Assembly: GCA_013330925.1 (NCBI GenBank)
Contig: DUHJ01000182.1
Location: 1 to 11,868 of the forward strand
Direction: 5' to 3'
DNA length: 11,868 bases
Origin: Candidatus Poseidoniaceae archaeon
Lineage (GTDB): Archaea; Thermoplasmatota; Poseidoniia; Poseidoniales; Poseidoniaceae
The notes under the pieces are model-generated. The model was not told where the DNA came from and ran no database searches. It was given only the letters and a program-made list of their open reading frames with translations. Positions 1 through 6,564 of this stretch are shown here, one piece after another. The position numbers and the translations under genes are program-made. Positions within the stretch are counted from its first letter, which is position 1, and each line of letters opens with the position of its first letter.

Positions 1-66
1 GTTTGGCGCGTCTTGGAGCGAAGCGAGGCGCTCCTTCATGCGAGCCATGCGGCCTTCTTCGCTCAT
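1..66 (-). CDS. Start of a gene downstream of the ABC ATPase (partial, 22 codons)
   Basis: An ATG at 64-66 overlaps the TGA stop of the ATPase (63-65) as ATGA, and the frame stays open to the window edge. A GGTGAGG Shine-Dalgarno match lies at 71-77, four bases before the ATG. The visible peptide begins MSEEGRMARMKERLASLQ, a short charged and amphipathic stretch with no membrane segment yet. ABC ATPases of the LolD/MacB/FtsE class are usually paired with an FtsX-like permease next door, so this is probably the N-terminus of that permease. The identity is inferred from position only, because no diagnostic residues are inside the window. Confidence 0.6.
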   Translation of the reverse strand, partial: MSEEGRMARMKERLASLQDAPN

Positions 67-785
67 TCTTCCTCACCGCCCTCGTCGAGGCCCCAAGCGC
101 TCCTGATGTCCGAAGCCACCGTCTGGCCGTCACGCAGCAGCAGCATCCTGTCGGCCTTCGAGGCCAAGTCAGGGTCGTGCGTCACCATGAGGATGGACAT
201 GGACTTCGATTCGTCCGCGCAGAGCGATTTGAACAAGTCAAGCACTTCTGCGGCGCTGGCGATGTCGAGGTTTCCTGTCGGCTCGTCCGCAAGGAGAAGA
301 CGTCGTTCGCCGGCGATGGCACGTGCGATGGCCACGCGCTGTTGTTGGCCGCCTGAGAGTTGCTCCGGCACGAACTGCATGCGGTCGCCAAGGCCGACGC
401 GCTCCAACGCCTCGATGGCCCTTTGCTCCGCTTCCTTGGAGGACACGCCGGCCACCTCGAGGGCGAAGGCCACGTTGTCGATGGCCGACAAGCCGTCGAT
501 GAGGTGGAAATCTTGGAAGATCCAGCCGACCTGGTTTCGGCGCACGTCGACCACGCTAGCAGGGCCTTTCAGGCCGTACGTACGGTCGTCCAGCGCGATG
601 CTTCCCGCGTCTGCGGCCAAGAGGCCGCCGATGATGTTCAGGAGGGTGGATTTGCCCGAACCAGACGGCCCCATGAGGGCGACCATCTCGCCTTCTTCGA
701 TGGTCATGTCCACGCCTTTCAGGACGTGGAGTTTGTTGGCTCCAGAACCGAATGCCTTCGTGAGGGACTCAATGCGGAGCATCAT
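63..785 (-). CDS. ABC transporter ATP-binding protein, LolD/MacB/FtsE class
   Basis: This 240-residue protein is a complete single-domain ABC ATPase, the usual length for the class. It shows Walker A GPSGSGKST near residue 39, a Q-loop in FQDFHLI, the signature [14 protein letters not shown], Walker B LLLADEP followed by TGNLD, and the switch histidine in VTHD. The pairing of ADEPTGNLD with LLNIIGGL is typical of the ATPases that drive MacB, LolCE or FtsX-type permeases, which work on lipoproteins, peptides or cell-envelope processes rather than solute import. The next gene overlaps by ATGA, which suggests translational coupling with a permease. The start could be either of two adjacent ATGs (785 or 782). 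No strong ribosome site precedes them, so the message may be leaderless. The substrate cannot be read from the sequence. Confidence 0.93.
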   Translation of the reverse strand: MMLRIESLTKAFGSGANKLHVLKGVDMTIEEGEMVALMGPSGSGKSTLLNIIGGLLAADAGSIALDDRTYGLKGPASVVDVRRNQVGWIFQDFHLIDGLSAIDNVAFALEVAGVSSKEAEQRAIEALERVGLGDRMQFVPEQLSGGQQQRVAIARAIAGERRLLLADEPTGNLDIASAAEVLDLFKSLCADESKSMSILMVTHDPDLASKADRMLLLRDGQTVASDIRSAWGLDEGGEEE

Positions 786-800
786 GTGATTTTCCGGCTG

Positions 801-816
801 TGAAATTGGTATTTCA
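801..816. promoter_or_regulatory. Palindrome upstream of the ABC ATPase (possible operator)
   Basis: Six-base arms TGAAAT and ATTTCA form a perfect inverted repeat around a TGGT spacer, 16 to 31 bases upstream of the ATPase start. On the minus strand it reads GAAATACC at about -27, where an archaeal TATA element would sit for a leaderless message. It could therefore be a weak TATA region, a repressor site or both. There is no direct evidence for either role. Confidence 0.35.
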
Positions 817-865
817 ACCCATGTTCATAGCGGCATCCTGTGCATCAGGGACGGAGCCTGCGCCA

Positions 866-970
866 TCACTTGCGCCAGCGGAGCCAGCGTGGCAGGAAGC
901 GGATGCCGTTGCGGTGCACCTGCTGATCGAGGATGTCGGTGATGTAGAGGTCCAACCAAGCGTCCCTCAT
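866..970 (-). CDS. Small ORF B, 34 aa, paralogue of the small ORF upstream
   Basis: The ATG at 968-970 overlaps the stop of the preceding small ORF (967-969) as ATGA. A GGGTGA ribosome site lies four bases upstream, the same arrangement as at pstC. The peptide starts MRDAWLDLYITDILDQQ, continues VHRNGI and ends in a basic, Trp/Arg-rich tail (RFLPRWLRWRK). It shares the D-[IL]-Y-[LI] ... D-[RQ]-QVHRNGI pattern with the neighbour, so the two look like a tandem duplication. No known family was recognised. The ORF is very short, and the support is the conserved motif, the overlap and the ribosome site rather than length. Confidence 0.5.
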   Translation of the reverse strand: MRDAWLDLYITDILDQQVHRNGIRFLPRWLRWRK

Positions 971-1155
971 GCCTTCACCCCCGTGCGGCTGCTGATCCGA
1001 TGGGTGCCACCGTACCGCAGCGCAGGGCATCCAAGGAGCGAGCGGGTGAGCTTGCGCATCCGCTGCCCAAAGATGCCGTTCCTGTGGACCTGACGGTCCA
1101 TCGCGTCGTTCACAAAGCGTTCCAGGTAGATGTCCATGCGTGTGTTCCTCACCAT
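967..1155 (-). CDS. Small ORF A, 62 aa, unknown function, QVHRNGI motif
   Basis: This ORF encodes a small basic protein beginning MVRNTRMDIYLERFVNDA, then MDRQVHRNGIFG, followed by an Arg/Lys-rich C-terminal half with one cysteine. A TATA box (1174-1180) lies about 22 bases upstream of the ATG at 1155. An alternative ATG at 1137 has GGTGAGG nine bases before it. I prefer 1155 because the paralogue downstream has a similar short lead-in before its D-[IL]-Y motif. The second ORF overlaps by ATGA and repeats the core motif, which argues that both are translated. There is no signal peptide, membrane segment or recognised domain. It could be a regulator or a small toxin-like protein, but nothing here decides. 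Confidence 0.55.
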   Translation of the reverse strand: MVRNTRMDIYLERFVNDAMDRQVHRNGIFGQRMRKLTRSLLGCPALRYGGTHRISSRTGVKA

Positions 1156-1173
1156 TTACTTGGCGCCGGTCCG

Positions 1174-1180
1174 ATATAAA
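1174..1180 (-). promoter_or_regulatory. Archaeal TATA box for the small-ORF pair
   Basis: The minus strand reads TTTATAT, a close match to the archaeal TATA consensus and a clear AT-rich island in GC-rich DNA. Its centre is about 22 bases before the ATG at 1155 and 40 before the ATG at 1137. Archaeal transcription starts about 25 bases below the TATA centre, so the message would be leaderless or carry a leader of roughly 14 bases. This suggests the small ORFs, and perhaps the ABC genes after them, form a unit separate from the hydrolase. Confidence 0.6.
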
Positions 1181-1234
1181 TGAGTGGTAAAGTGAGGCAC
1201 ACCGATGATGCAATTTATGCACCGGTGTAGAAAT

Positions 1235-1843
1235 TCAACCGTTTTTGAGGGCCTCGGCCAAGCGCTTCATGTCGGCGTAACTGGCCTGAAGGCGATGGTC
1301 GTCTTCGACCACGACAAGGGAGGAACGGGGGTTGTCTGCCAAGATCTGCTTGCTGTGCGACAGCGGCACGACCACGTCGTTCGAGCCGTGGAGGATGGCC
1401 GTTGGGTGCGGCAAAACGGGCCATGCCAGCGGCTTGGCCGCCTCCACGAAGGACCACGGCAGCACGACCGGTTCTTCCCAGCCGGGTGGATGGAAGGTGT
1501 GTGCCCCCGTCGCTTCCCAGGCCGCCATGCCGTCGTCGCCAAGGTCAGCCCTGAGCAAACCGGGGTAGCCAAAGGCCGGTGCTAGAAGCACCAACCGGAG
1601 GTCCAGGTCGGGCCGCTGTGCTGCGGCATTGGCGGTGGCGAGACCACCGAAGGACGACCCGATCAGCACGTCAAAGGGCCCCAATTCGTCGATGGCCTCG
1701 AGCACGACGCGCGTTTGGCTGGCTTGATCCCAGCCGTGCTTGCGCATGTCGAGCGCATGGACCTCCCAGCCATGTGAACGCAACCACTCAGCTTTGCTGC
1801 TGTCCGGGCTGCTCCACAGGCCGTGAGCGAAGGTTGCGCGCAT
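1235..1843 (-). CDS. Alpha/beta hydrolase, small esterase-like
   Basis: The 202-residue protein has the layout of a compact alpha/beta hydrolase. The N-terminal AHGLWSS around residue 6 fits the oxyanion-hole strand. The nucleophile elbow is IGSSFGG, giving GxSxG with Ser64. The acid is probably Asp156 in LHGSNDVVVP, and the base is probably His183 in VEDDHRL. All three catalytic residues are present, so it should be an active cytoplasmic hydrolase. No signal peptide is visible. Its size and motif spacing resemble the YqiA/RBBP9-like small esterases, and the substrate is unknown. It starts 39 bases after pstB with no clear TATA box or ribosome site, so read-through from the pst operon is possible. 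A role in phosphate metabolism is not indicated by the sequence. Confidence 0.82.
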   Translation of the reverse strand: MRATFAHGLWSSPDSSKAEWLRSHGWEVHALDMRKHGWDQASQTRVVLEAIDELGPFDVLIGSSFGGLATANAAAQRPDLDLRLVLLAPAFGYPGLLRADLGDDGMAAWEATGAHTFHPPGWEEPVVLPWSFVEAAKPLAWPVLPHPTAILHGSNDVVVPLSHSKQILADNPRSSLVVVEDDHRLQASYADMKRLAEALKNG

Positions 1844-1882
1844 GAATGGACCCTGCGACGAGCGCCTATCAGCCTGAGGGTT

Positions 1883-3040
1883 TCAACCGAACCGGCCTGA
1901 GATGTATCGGCCGGTCAATTCCTCACGTGGATCGCTGAAAATCTGCTTTGTCTTGCCGAATTCCACCATTCTGCCGAGGTACATGAAGCCGGTATAGTCG
2001 CTCACCCGCTGGGCTTGGGACATGGAGTGAGTGACGATCACGACGGTGAAATGCTCCTTCAGTTCGAGGATGAGCTCCTCAATCTTGGCGGTCGCAATCG
2101 GGTCAAGCGCGGAACACGGCTCGTCCATGAGGATCACTTCAGGTTCGACCGCGATGGTTCGCGCAATGCACAGGCGCTGTTGTTGACCACCTGAGAGGCT
2201 GGTGCCCATCTCGTGCAGACGGTCGCTGACCTCGTCCCAAATCGCAGCCCTTCGCAAGGCTGCTTCGACGATTCGGTCCAACTCCCGACGGCTCGGGTTG
2301 TAGTGCAAACGCACGCCGTAGGCGACGTTGTCGTAAATTGACTTGGGGAAGGGATTCGGCTTCTGGAAGACCATGCCGACACGGCGGCGGATGCTGACGA
2401 GGTCTGCGCTCGAGCCTGAAATTCGCGTGTCTTCCAAATCGATGTCACCCTCAACCTTGCAGATGGGGATGAGGTCGTTCATTCGGTTCAAGCACCGAAG
2501 CAACGTCGATTTTCCACACCCTGACGGGCCGATGAGGGCCGTCACCGCGTTGCGTTCGATGGGAATCGAGACGTTGTAGATGGCTTGTGCGTTGCCATAG
2601 CGAAGGTCAAGGTCACGAATCCACATGTGGGCTTCACCGTCGATCTCAAGATCGCGGGTTGAATCCGGTAAGTTGGCCGTCGGGTCGAAGGGCTCCTCGG
2701 CGCTGGGTGGCTCGGAAGAAGCCGCTGAATGGGCATCGTCCACTTGCTCCGCCTCGTCCTCTGAGACACTCTCCTTCGCCGTGCCCGCGTGGGCATCAAG
2801 CAATTCTTTGATCAGCATGTGCTCATGGGCGTCGTCTTCTCCGTCCACGCCCGCAACGCGCCTGAGGATCGAGCGGGCTTCAGCAAAACTCACCACAGCG
2901 TCCTCGCTGTATTCTTCCTCCAAAGTCGCCAACCGATCTTCTTCTGCTTCATGGAGTTCACCGTCCGCATCAACAATTTCTTTGGCCATGGCCAAGAGTT
3001 CCGGTACCGTCATGGTGCGGTCATCGTCAGTTTGTGTCAT
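1883..3040 (-). CDS. pstB: Phosphate import ATP-binding protein PstB with an acidic N-terminal extension
   Basis: This is the ATPase of the phosphate importer, on the cytoplasmic face. Residues 138-385 form a full PstB: Walker [10 protein letters not shown] (171-179), Q-loop with the PstB hallmark FQKPNPFP (225-232), signature LSGGQQQR (282-289), Walker B VILMDEP (302-308) followed by CSALDP, and the switch His338. Typical PstB proteins are about 250-260 residues, while this one has 385. The extra N-terminus has a helical segment containing [14 protein letters not shown] (23-36) and a second AGVDGEDD stretch (63-70), resembling TerB or EF-hand-like domains. An acidic, Ala/Ser/Pro-rich linker follows (about 85-130). 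The start at 3040 is set by the ATGA overlap with pstA and an AGGAGGT ribosome site at 3051-3057. The longer frame to 3172 only runs inside pstA. Confidence 0.95.
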   Translation of the reverse strand: MTQTDDDRTMTVPELLAMAKEIVDADGELHEAEEDRLATLEEEYSEDAVVSFAEARSILRRVAGVDGEDDAHEHMLIKELLDAHAGTAKESVSEDEAEQVDDAHSAASSEPPSAEEPFDPTANLPDSTRDLEIDGEAHMWIRDLDLRYGNAQAIYNVSIPIERNAVTALIGPSGCGKSTLLRCLNRMNDLIPICKVEGDIDLEDTRISGSSADLVSIRRRVGMVFQKPNPFPKSIYDNVAYGVRLHYNPSRRELDRIVEAALRRAAIWDEVSDRLHEMGTSLSGGQQQRLCIARTIAVEPEVILMDEPCSALDPIATAKIEELILELKEHFTVVIVTHSMSQAQRVSDYTGFMYLGRMVEFGKTKQIFSDPREELTGRYISGRFG

Positions 3041-6000
3041 GTCTTGCTGTACCTCCTGAAGTGAGCACGAAGGAGAATCGCCGTCGAATTGACGATCACC
3101 AGCGTGGCGAGAAGAACGATGGACGCGGCTGCGGCCACAACTTGGAAGCCGACCTGAGGAAGGCCCGTCCAAACATAAACCTGAACGGGAAGCACCGTGT
3201 AGCGCCCTCGGTCGTTGGAATCAGGGCCAGTGAATTGGGAAGGGTCCGCAGAGAGCCACCCTCGATCGGCGAACAAGGGCATGTTGGCCACGTGAGCCTC
3301 GACCCCAGGAATCCAAGCGAACCAGGCGTCGACCGAGGGCACGACATCGTAGGACACGTAAAACAAGGCATCTGGTTCTGTGAAGACCGAAGCGACCGCC
3401 CCGACAAGGATGAGCGGTGCTGCCTCGCCCATGATGCGGGACATGGCAAGGATGGTGCCGGTCATCATGCCTGGCAAAGCATGCGGAAGGACGTGGTCTT
3501 GGGTCACCTGCCACTTCGTGCACCCCAGACCAAAGGCGGCGTTGCGCAACGACGGTGGAACCGCCCGCAAGGCCTCTTGAGAGGAGATGACGATGGTCGG
3601 CATGGCCATCGTGGCCATGGTCATCCCTGCGGTCAACACGGTTGCACCGAGACCGAGCCCGGCCCCCCGGGACGTGAGGAACATGGCGAGGCCAAACAAA
3701 CCGAAGACGATGGCGGGAACCCCTGCAAGGTTGGTGATCAAGGCTTGGATGGCCCGGCGGCCCCGGTTGTTTGGTGCGTACTCTTCAAGCCAAATCGCTG
3801 CGCCAATGGACAAAGGAATGGCGAAGAGCATGGTGTAACCCACCACGTAGACGCTGCCCCAAAATGCGGCACGTAGGCCCGCCCTGTAGGGCTCGGAAGA
3901 CGGGAAATCGCTGAACACAAAGGGCAAATTGAGGGCAATTGGAACGGTGGCAAGGCCGACGATGAGCACGACAATGGCGCCAAGGACCCAGCCATCACGG
4001 CCCTGAACAACAAGGGACAAGCGGTCTTCTTGGATGCGGGTGGTGCGGGTCAATTGCAAACCGCCGAGCGTCAGTCGGCTCAATGCGGAGACAACGAGCA
4101 AGAGGGAGACAGCAGGAACAACCCATCCATTGACCAAAATCCAGCGGAGGGCCACGAGGGTCGTGATGATTTTGAGCACGAAGAGAACGATGTCGGTCAG
4201 GCCTTCGGCCGGCGGGGTTCTCAGGTCAGGTCGGAGTTTGAACAAAGCCTCGAATCCTGTGAGCACAGAGATACCGCCGAGCAGGACCATGGCCCCACCA
4301 ATCACGAAGCTAAACGGTCGAATGAGCACGAGATCTGTGCTGAAAGTCACCAAGAAAATGCGAAGACCGAGCATCAACAATGCAATGCGGAGGCCCACGG
4401 ACAGAAGACGAACGCCTCCCTCCTTGATGAATGAAAACCACGACCACATCGTGGGCTTTTTGGCGTCCATTTCTTGGATTCCGATGGACAAAAACATGCC
4501 ACGGAGGCGGAGCAGGGTCCAACCAGGCCGACGCATGACCACCAAGGTTCCGATCAACGAGATGAGGGTCAACAGAGGAACGACCGGGGCCTTCTCAGTG
4601 TAGGCATCGAGGTAATCCGCAGCGTTTGTGCCCTCAAGCCGTTCGGGGGCACCGCATCGCTTGGTCCATGTTGGTTGGTCCAACATTCGAACGGCCGAAC
4701 AGAATTCTTCTGCACTAAGGCCGTCCTCAAAGAGGGTTGAATTTTCGTGGTCGACAAGCGAGGTGGCGGTTGCGCAGTCAAGGGCCGCGAAAGCAGGATC
4801 ATTCGACTTGTGTTTCTCGCCACATGTCGAGGCCGCGAGCGGTGCAATGATGGCGTAGAATTCAGGAATTTCCTCGAGGGAATCCACCCGTTGGTCGTCA
4901 GGATCGGCCTCTCGGAACAAGGTTTCAGCATTGGTGCGTTCGCCCTGTTGATTGACGAGGTTGGCAATTCCGTCACCGTCGATGTCGCGATCGATGACTT
5001 CATCGTGGACGCCGTCACCATTCGCATCGTTGTACTCCACCCACGCGTCGTACTCCATCTGGGTGGTGCCGTCACCAACGGCATACATGCCAACGCCCGG
5101 GCACAGATCTGGATGACCAAGGACCGGATTGTTATCTCCGTCGCCGTCAAGGTCTTCGTCGCACGCATCGATGGCTCCGTCGCCGTCAAGGTCACGCTCG
5201 CCCGCTTCTGCAAACGAGAATCTGGTTCGAATGAGTTGACCGCCGGACGAGAGCGCGAAGTCTCCGATTTCCATGTACGATGATTCTCGCGCGTCTGATG
5301 ATGGTCCATCGGTTTGCGTGAAGGTGACCGTCCAGTTGAAGCGGTGTTCAAAGAAGAGCCAATTCACAGAAGACGTGGGTGAAGCCCTCAATTCGAGGTG
5401 TTCAATCGGTTCGTCGTTGAGCATAAATCCGTCACGCTGCAGTTCAACGAAGGTCGAGCGAGCCCCGTCCGGGGTCAAGGCCACGGTCATCACGTCTTGC
5501 TTTTGAACCGATTCAACAAGGCTCACGCCATAACCGTCAGGATGGTCCACTTCACTGATTGAATACGACCCTGAAAGCCCACTGTTGAGGATGTACACCG
5601 CAGCCTCGGCTTTGGTGCAAAATTCGGGTTCGAAGGCTTCGATGTTCAGGATGGGGTCCAACAATTCAGCAGGAAGATCATCGATCGGCACGTCTTCCCA
5701 TGCCCGTGAGGTTTGGTTGTACTCGTTCACCGTTTCAATGTCCGTGAAGGTGGTGGCATCGATGGCGCTCCGGTTGAACCACAGGTCGCCACCGCCACGA
5801 AACAAGGGCGGTTCAGCGGTGTAGTGAAGCCAGACTTTGCCGTCCTTCGAGGCATCGGGTTGATCGGCGTAATGCTGGACAACCGCGTCGAGGAAGGGGT
5901 CGTCTTCGACGGCCTCCCAACGCAACCCGTGCCAGACGTAACTGATGTTGTCGTCCGTGTCAATCCAGAAGTCACCCATGCCCGGCGTTGGCGCCGAATC

Positions 6001-6564
6001 GCGCATGAATACGGCCACTCGGTTTTCCTCTCCCGGGGAGTACTTCGCGTATTCACGGGAACTGAACATGTTCCCGATTCTGAACGTCTCCTTGGGTTTG
6101 AAGGTGGTTTCAGCCTGATTCTCCGAGCACAAGGCACGCTCGACGTCCTCGGCCAAGTCCCACAGTTGCTGCCCTTCGGGTGACGTCCATGCGCCGTTTG
6201 GTCCACTGGCCTCATACTGGGTCTCGGTCCAACGGGCTTCGATGGTGACGTTTTCACGCCCTTGTCGCAAATCCGATTCCGTCCAAGCGTCGTCCCAAGT
6301 TTCTACCTTCCAGGAAAATTGCGTGCTGGCAACGGTTTTGGTCGGCAAACGAATGCCGTCGACTTCGACCTCGTTCTCAGGCGCAAACGATTCACCAATG
6401 ATCTGGCTAAGCAAGGTGACGAGAATGATGCCTGCCACCAATGCGATGGCGATGAATCCGGCACGCCCGACGTTGGCCACCACGTAACGGCGGCGCAGGT
6501 TCCGCTTTGGCAACAGGGCCGTTCCAAACAGCCCTTTGTCGGAAAGGTCGGGCTTCGCGCTCAA
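3037..6564 (-). CDS. pstA: Phosphate ABC transporter permease PstA with a giant extracytoplasmic domain
   Basis: This 1175-residue membrane protein ends in a normal PstA permease core. The core (about 850-1175) has the [15 protein letters not shown] segment, [15 protein letters not shown], and the ATPase-coupling EAA loop [17 protein letters not shown] (996-1012). Ahead of it are a membrane anchor (about 34-56), a domain of about 600 residues outside the membrane (58-658), and an extra block of five or six membrane segments (about 660-850). The outside domain carries DxDxDG repeats at 458-463, 471-476 and 527-532, plus a looser one at 513-518, and eight cysteines. Usual PstA proteins are about 280-300 residues. 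The start is TTG: it overlaps the pstC stop as TTGA and has GGGAGGC six bases upstream (6571-6577). No Met codon occurs before residue 166, so no alternative ATG start would keep the first membrane segment. Confidence 0.93.
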   Translation of the reverse strand: MSAKPDLSDKGLFGTALLPKRNLRRRYVVANVGRAGFIAIALVAGIILVTLLSQIIGESFAPENEVEVDGIRLPTKTVASTQFSWKVETWDDAWTESDLRQGRENVTIEARWTETQYEASGPNGAWTSPEGQQLWDLAEDVERALCSENQAETTFKPKETFRIGNMFSSREYAKYSPGEENRVAVFMRDSAPTPGMGDFWIDTDDNISYVWHGLRWEAVEDDPFLDAVVQHYADQPDASKDGKVWLHYTAEPPLFRGGGDLWFNRSAIDATTFTDIETVNEYNQTSRAWEDVPIDDLPAELLDPILNIEAFEPEFCTKAEAAVYILNSGLSGSYSISEVDHPDGYGVSLVESVQKQDVMTVALTPDGARSTFVELQRDGFMLNDEPIEHLELRASPTSSVNWLFFEHRFNWTVTFTQTDGPSSDARESSYMEIGDFALSSGGQLIRTRFSFAEAGERDLDGDGAIDACDEDLDGDGDNNPVLGHPDLCPGVGMYAVGDGTTQMEYDAWVEYNDANGDGVHDEVIDRDIDGDGIANLVNQQGERTNAETLFREADPDDQRVDSLEEIPEFYAIIAPLAASTCGEKHKSNDPAFAALDCATATSLVDHENSTLFEDGLSAEEFCSAVRMLDQPTWTKRCGAPERLEGTNAADYLDAYTEKAPVVPLLTLISLIGTLVVMRRPGWTLLRLRGMFLSIGIQEMDAKKPTMWSWFSFIKEGGVRLLSVGLRIALLMLGLRIFLVTFSTDLVLIRPFSFVIGGAMVLLGGISVLTGFEALFKLRPDLRTPPAEGLTDIVLFVLKIITTLVALRWILVNGWVVPAVSLLLVVSALSRLTLGGLQLTRTTRIQEDRLSLVVQGRDGWVLGAIVVLIVGLATVPIALNLPFVFSDFPSSEPYRAGLRAAFWGSVYVVGYTMLFAIPLSIGAAIWLEEYAPNNRGRRAIQALITNLAGVPAIVFGLFGLAMFLTSRGAGLGLGATVLTAGMTMATMAMPTIVISSQEALRAVPPSLRNAAFGLGCTKWQVTQDHVLPHALPGMMTGTILAMSRIMGEAAPLILVGAVASVFTEPDALFYVSYDVVPSVDAWFAWIPGVEAHVANMPLFADRGWLSADPSQFTGPDSNDRGRYTVLPVQVYVWTGLPQVGFQVVAAAASIVLLATLVIVNSTAILLRAHFRRYSKT
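3051..3057 (-). promoter_or_regulatory. Strong Shine-Dalgarno site of pstB
   Basis: The minus strand reads AGGAGGT, ending 10 bases before the ATG at 3040 and lying inside the last codons of pstA. It is the strongest ribosome-binding match in the window. It decides the pstB start against the longer open frame that reaches 3172. Confidence 0.75.
4969..5193 (-). repeat. DxDxDG (thrombospondin-3-like) repeats in the PstA ectodomain
   Basis: Codons 458-532 of pstA encode [22 protein letters not shown] and RDIDGDG-type units, two of them close to cysteines (468 and 488). Such Asp-rich loops usually bind calcium and stiffen extracellular proteins. Calcium binding is known for the motif and inferred here. 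The three full units have the Asp spacing needed, while the NDANGDG unit is looser. Confidence 0.7.

Noticed and set aside
13-789. Open frame of 258 codons on the plus strand
   Set aside because: It lies opposite the clear ABC ATPase, is low-complexity Ser/Arg-rich and matches no motif; it is an antisense shadow of GC-rich coding DNA.
866-1222. Single 118-residue protein in place of the two small ORFs
   Set aside because: Its first two thirds are out of frame with the conserved motif of small ORF A and would start upstream of the TATA box. The ATGA-linked pair explains the repeat better.
1209-1227. Short palindromes TGCA-N5-TGCA and CACCGGTG after the hydrolase
   Set aside because: The arms are only four bases each and are expected by chance; no T-tract or other signal is attached.
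3041-3172. Longer start for PstB (extra 44 residues)
   Set aside because: The extra part lies wholly inside pstA, while the ATG at 3040 has an AGGAGGT site and overlaps the pstA stop.
3034-3876. Open frame of 280 codons on the plus strand
   Set aside because: It is antisense to the conserved PstA core; its Gly/His/Arg-rich composition and lack of domains mark it as a shadow.
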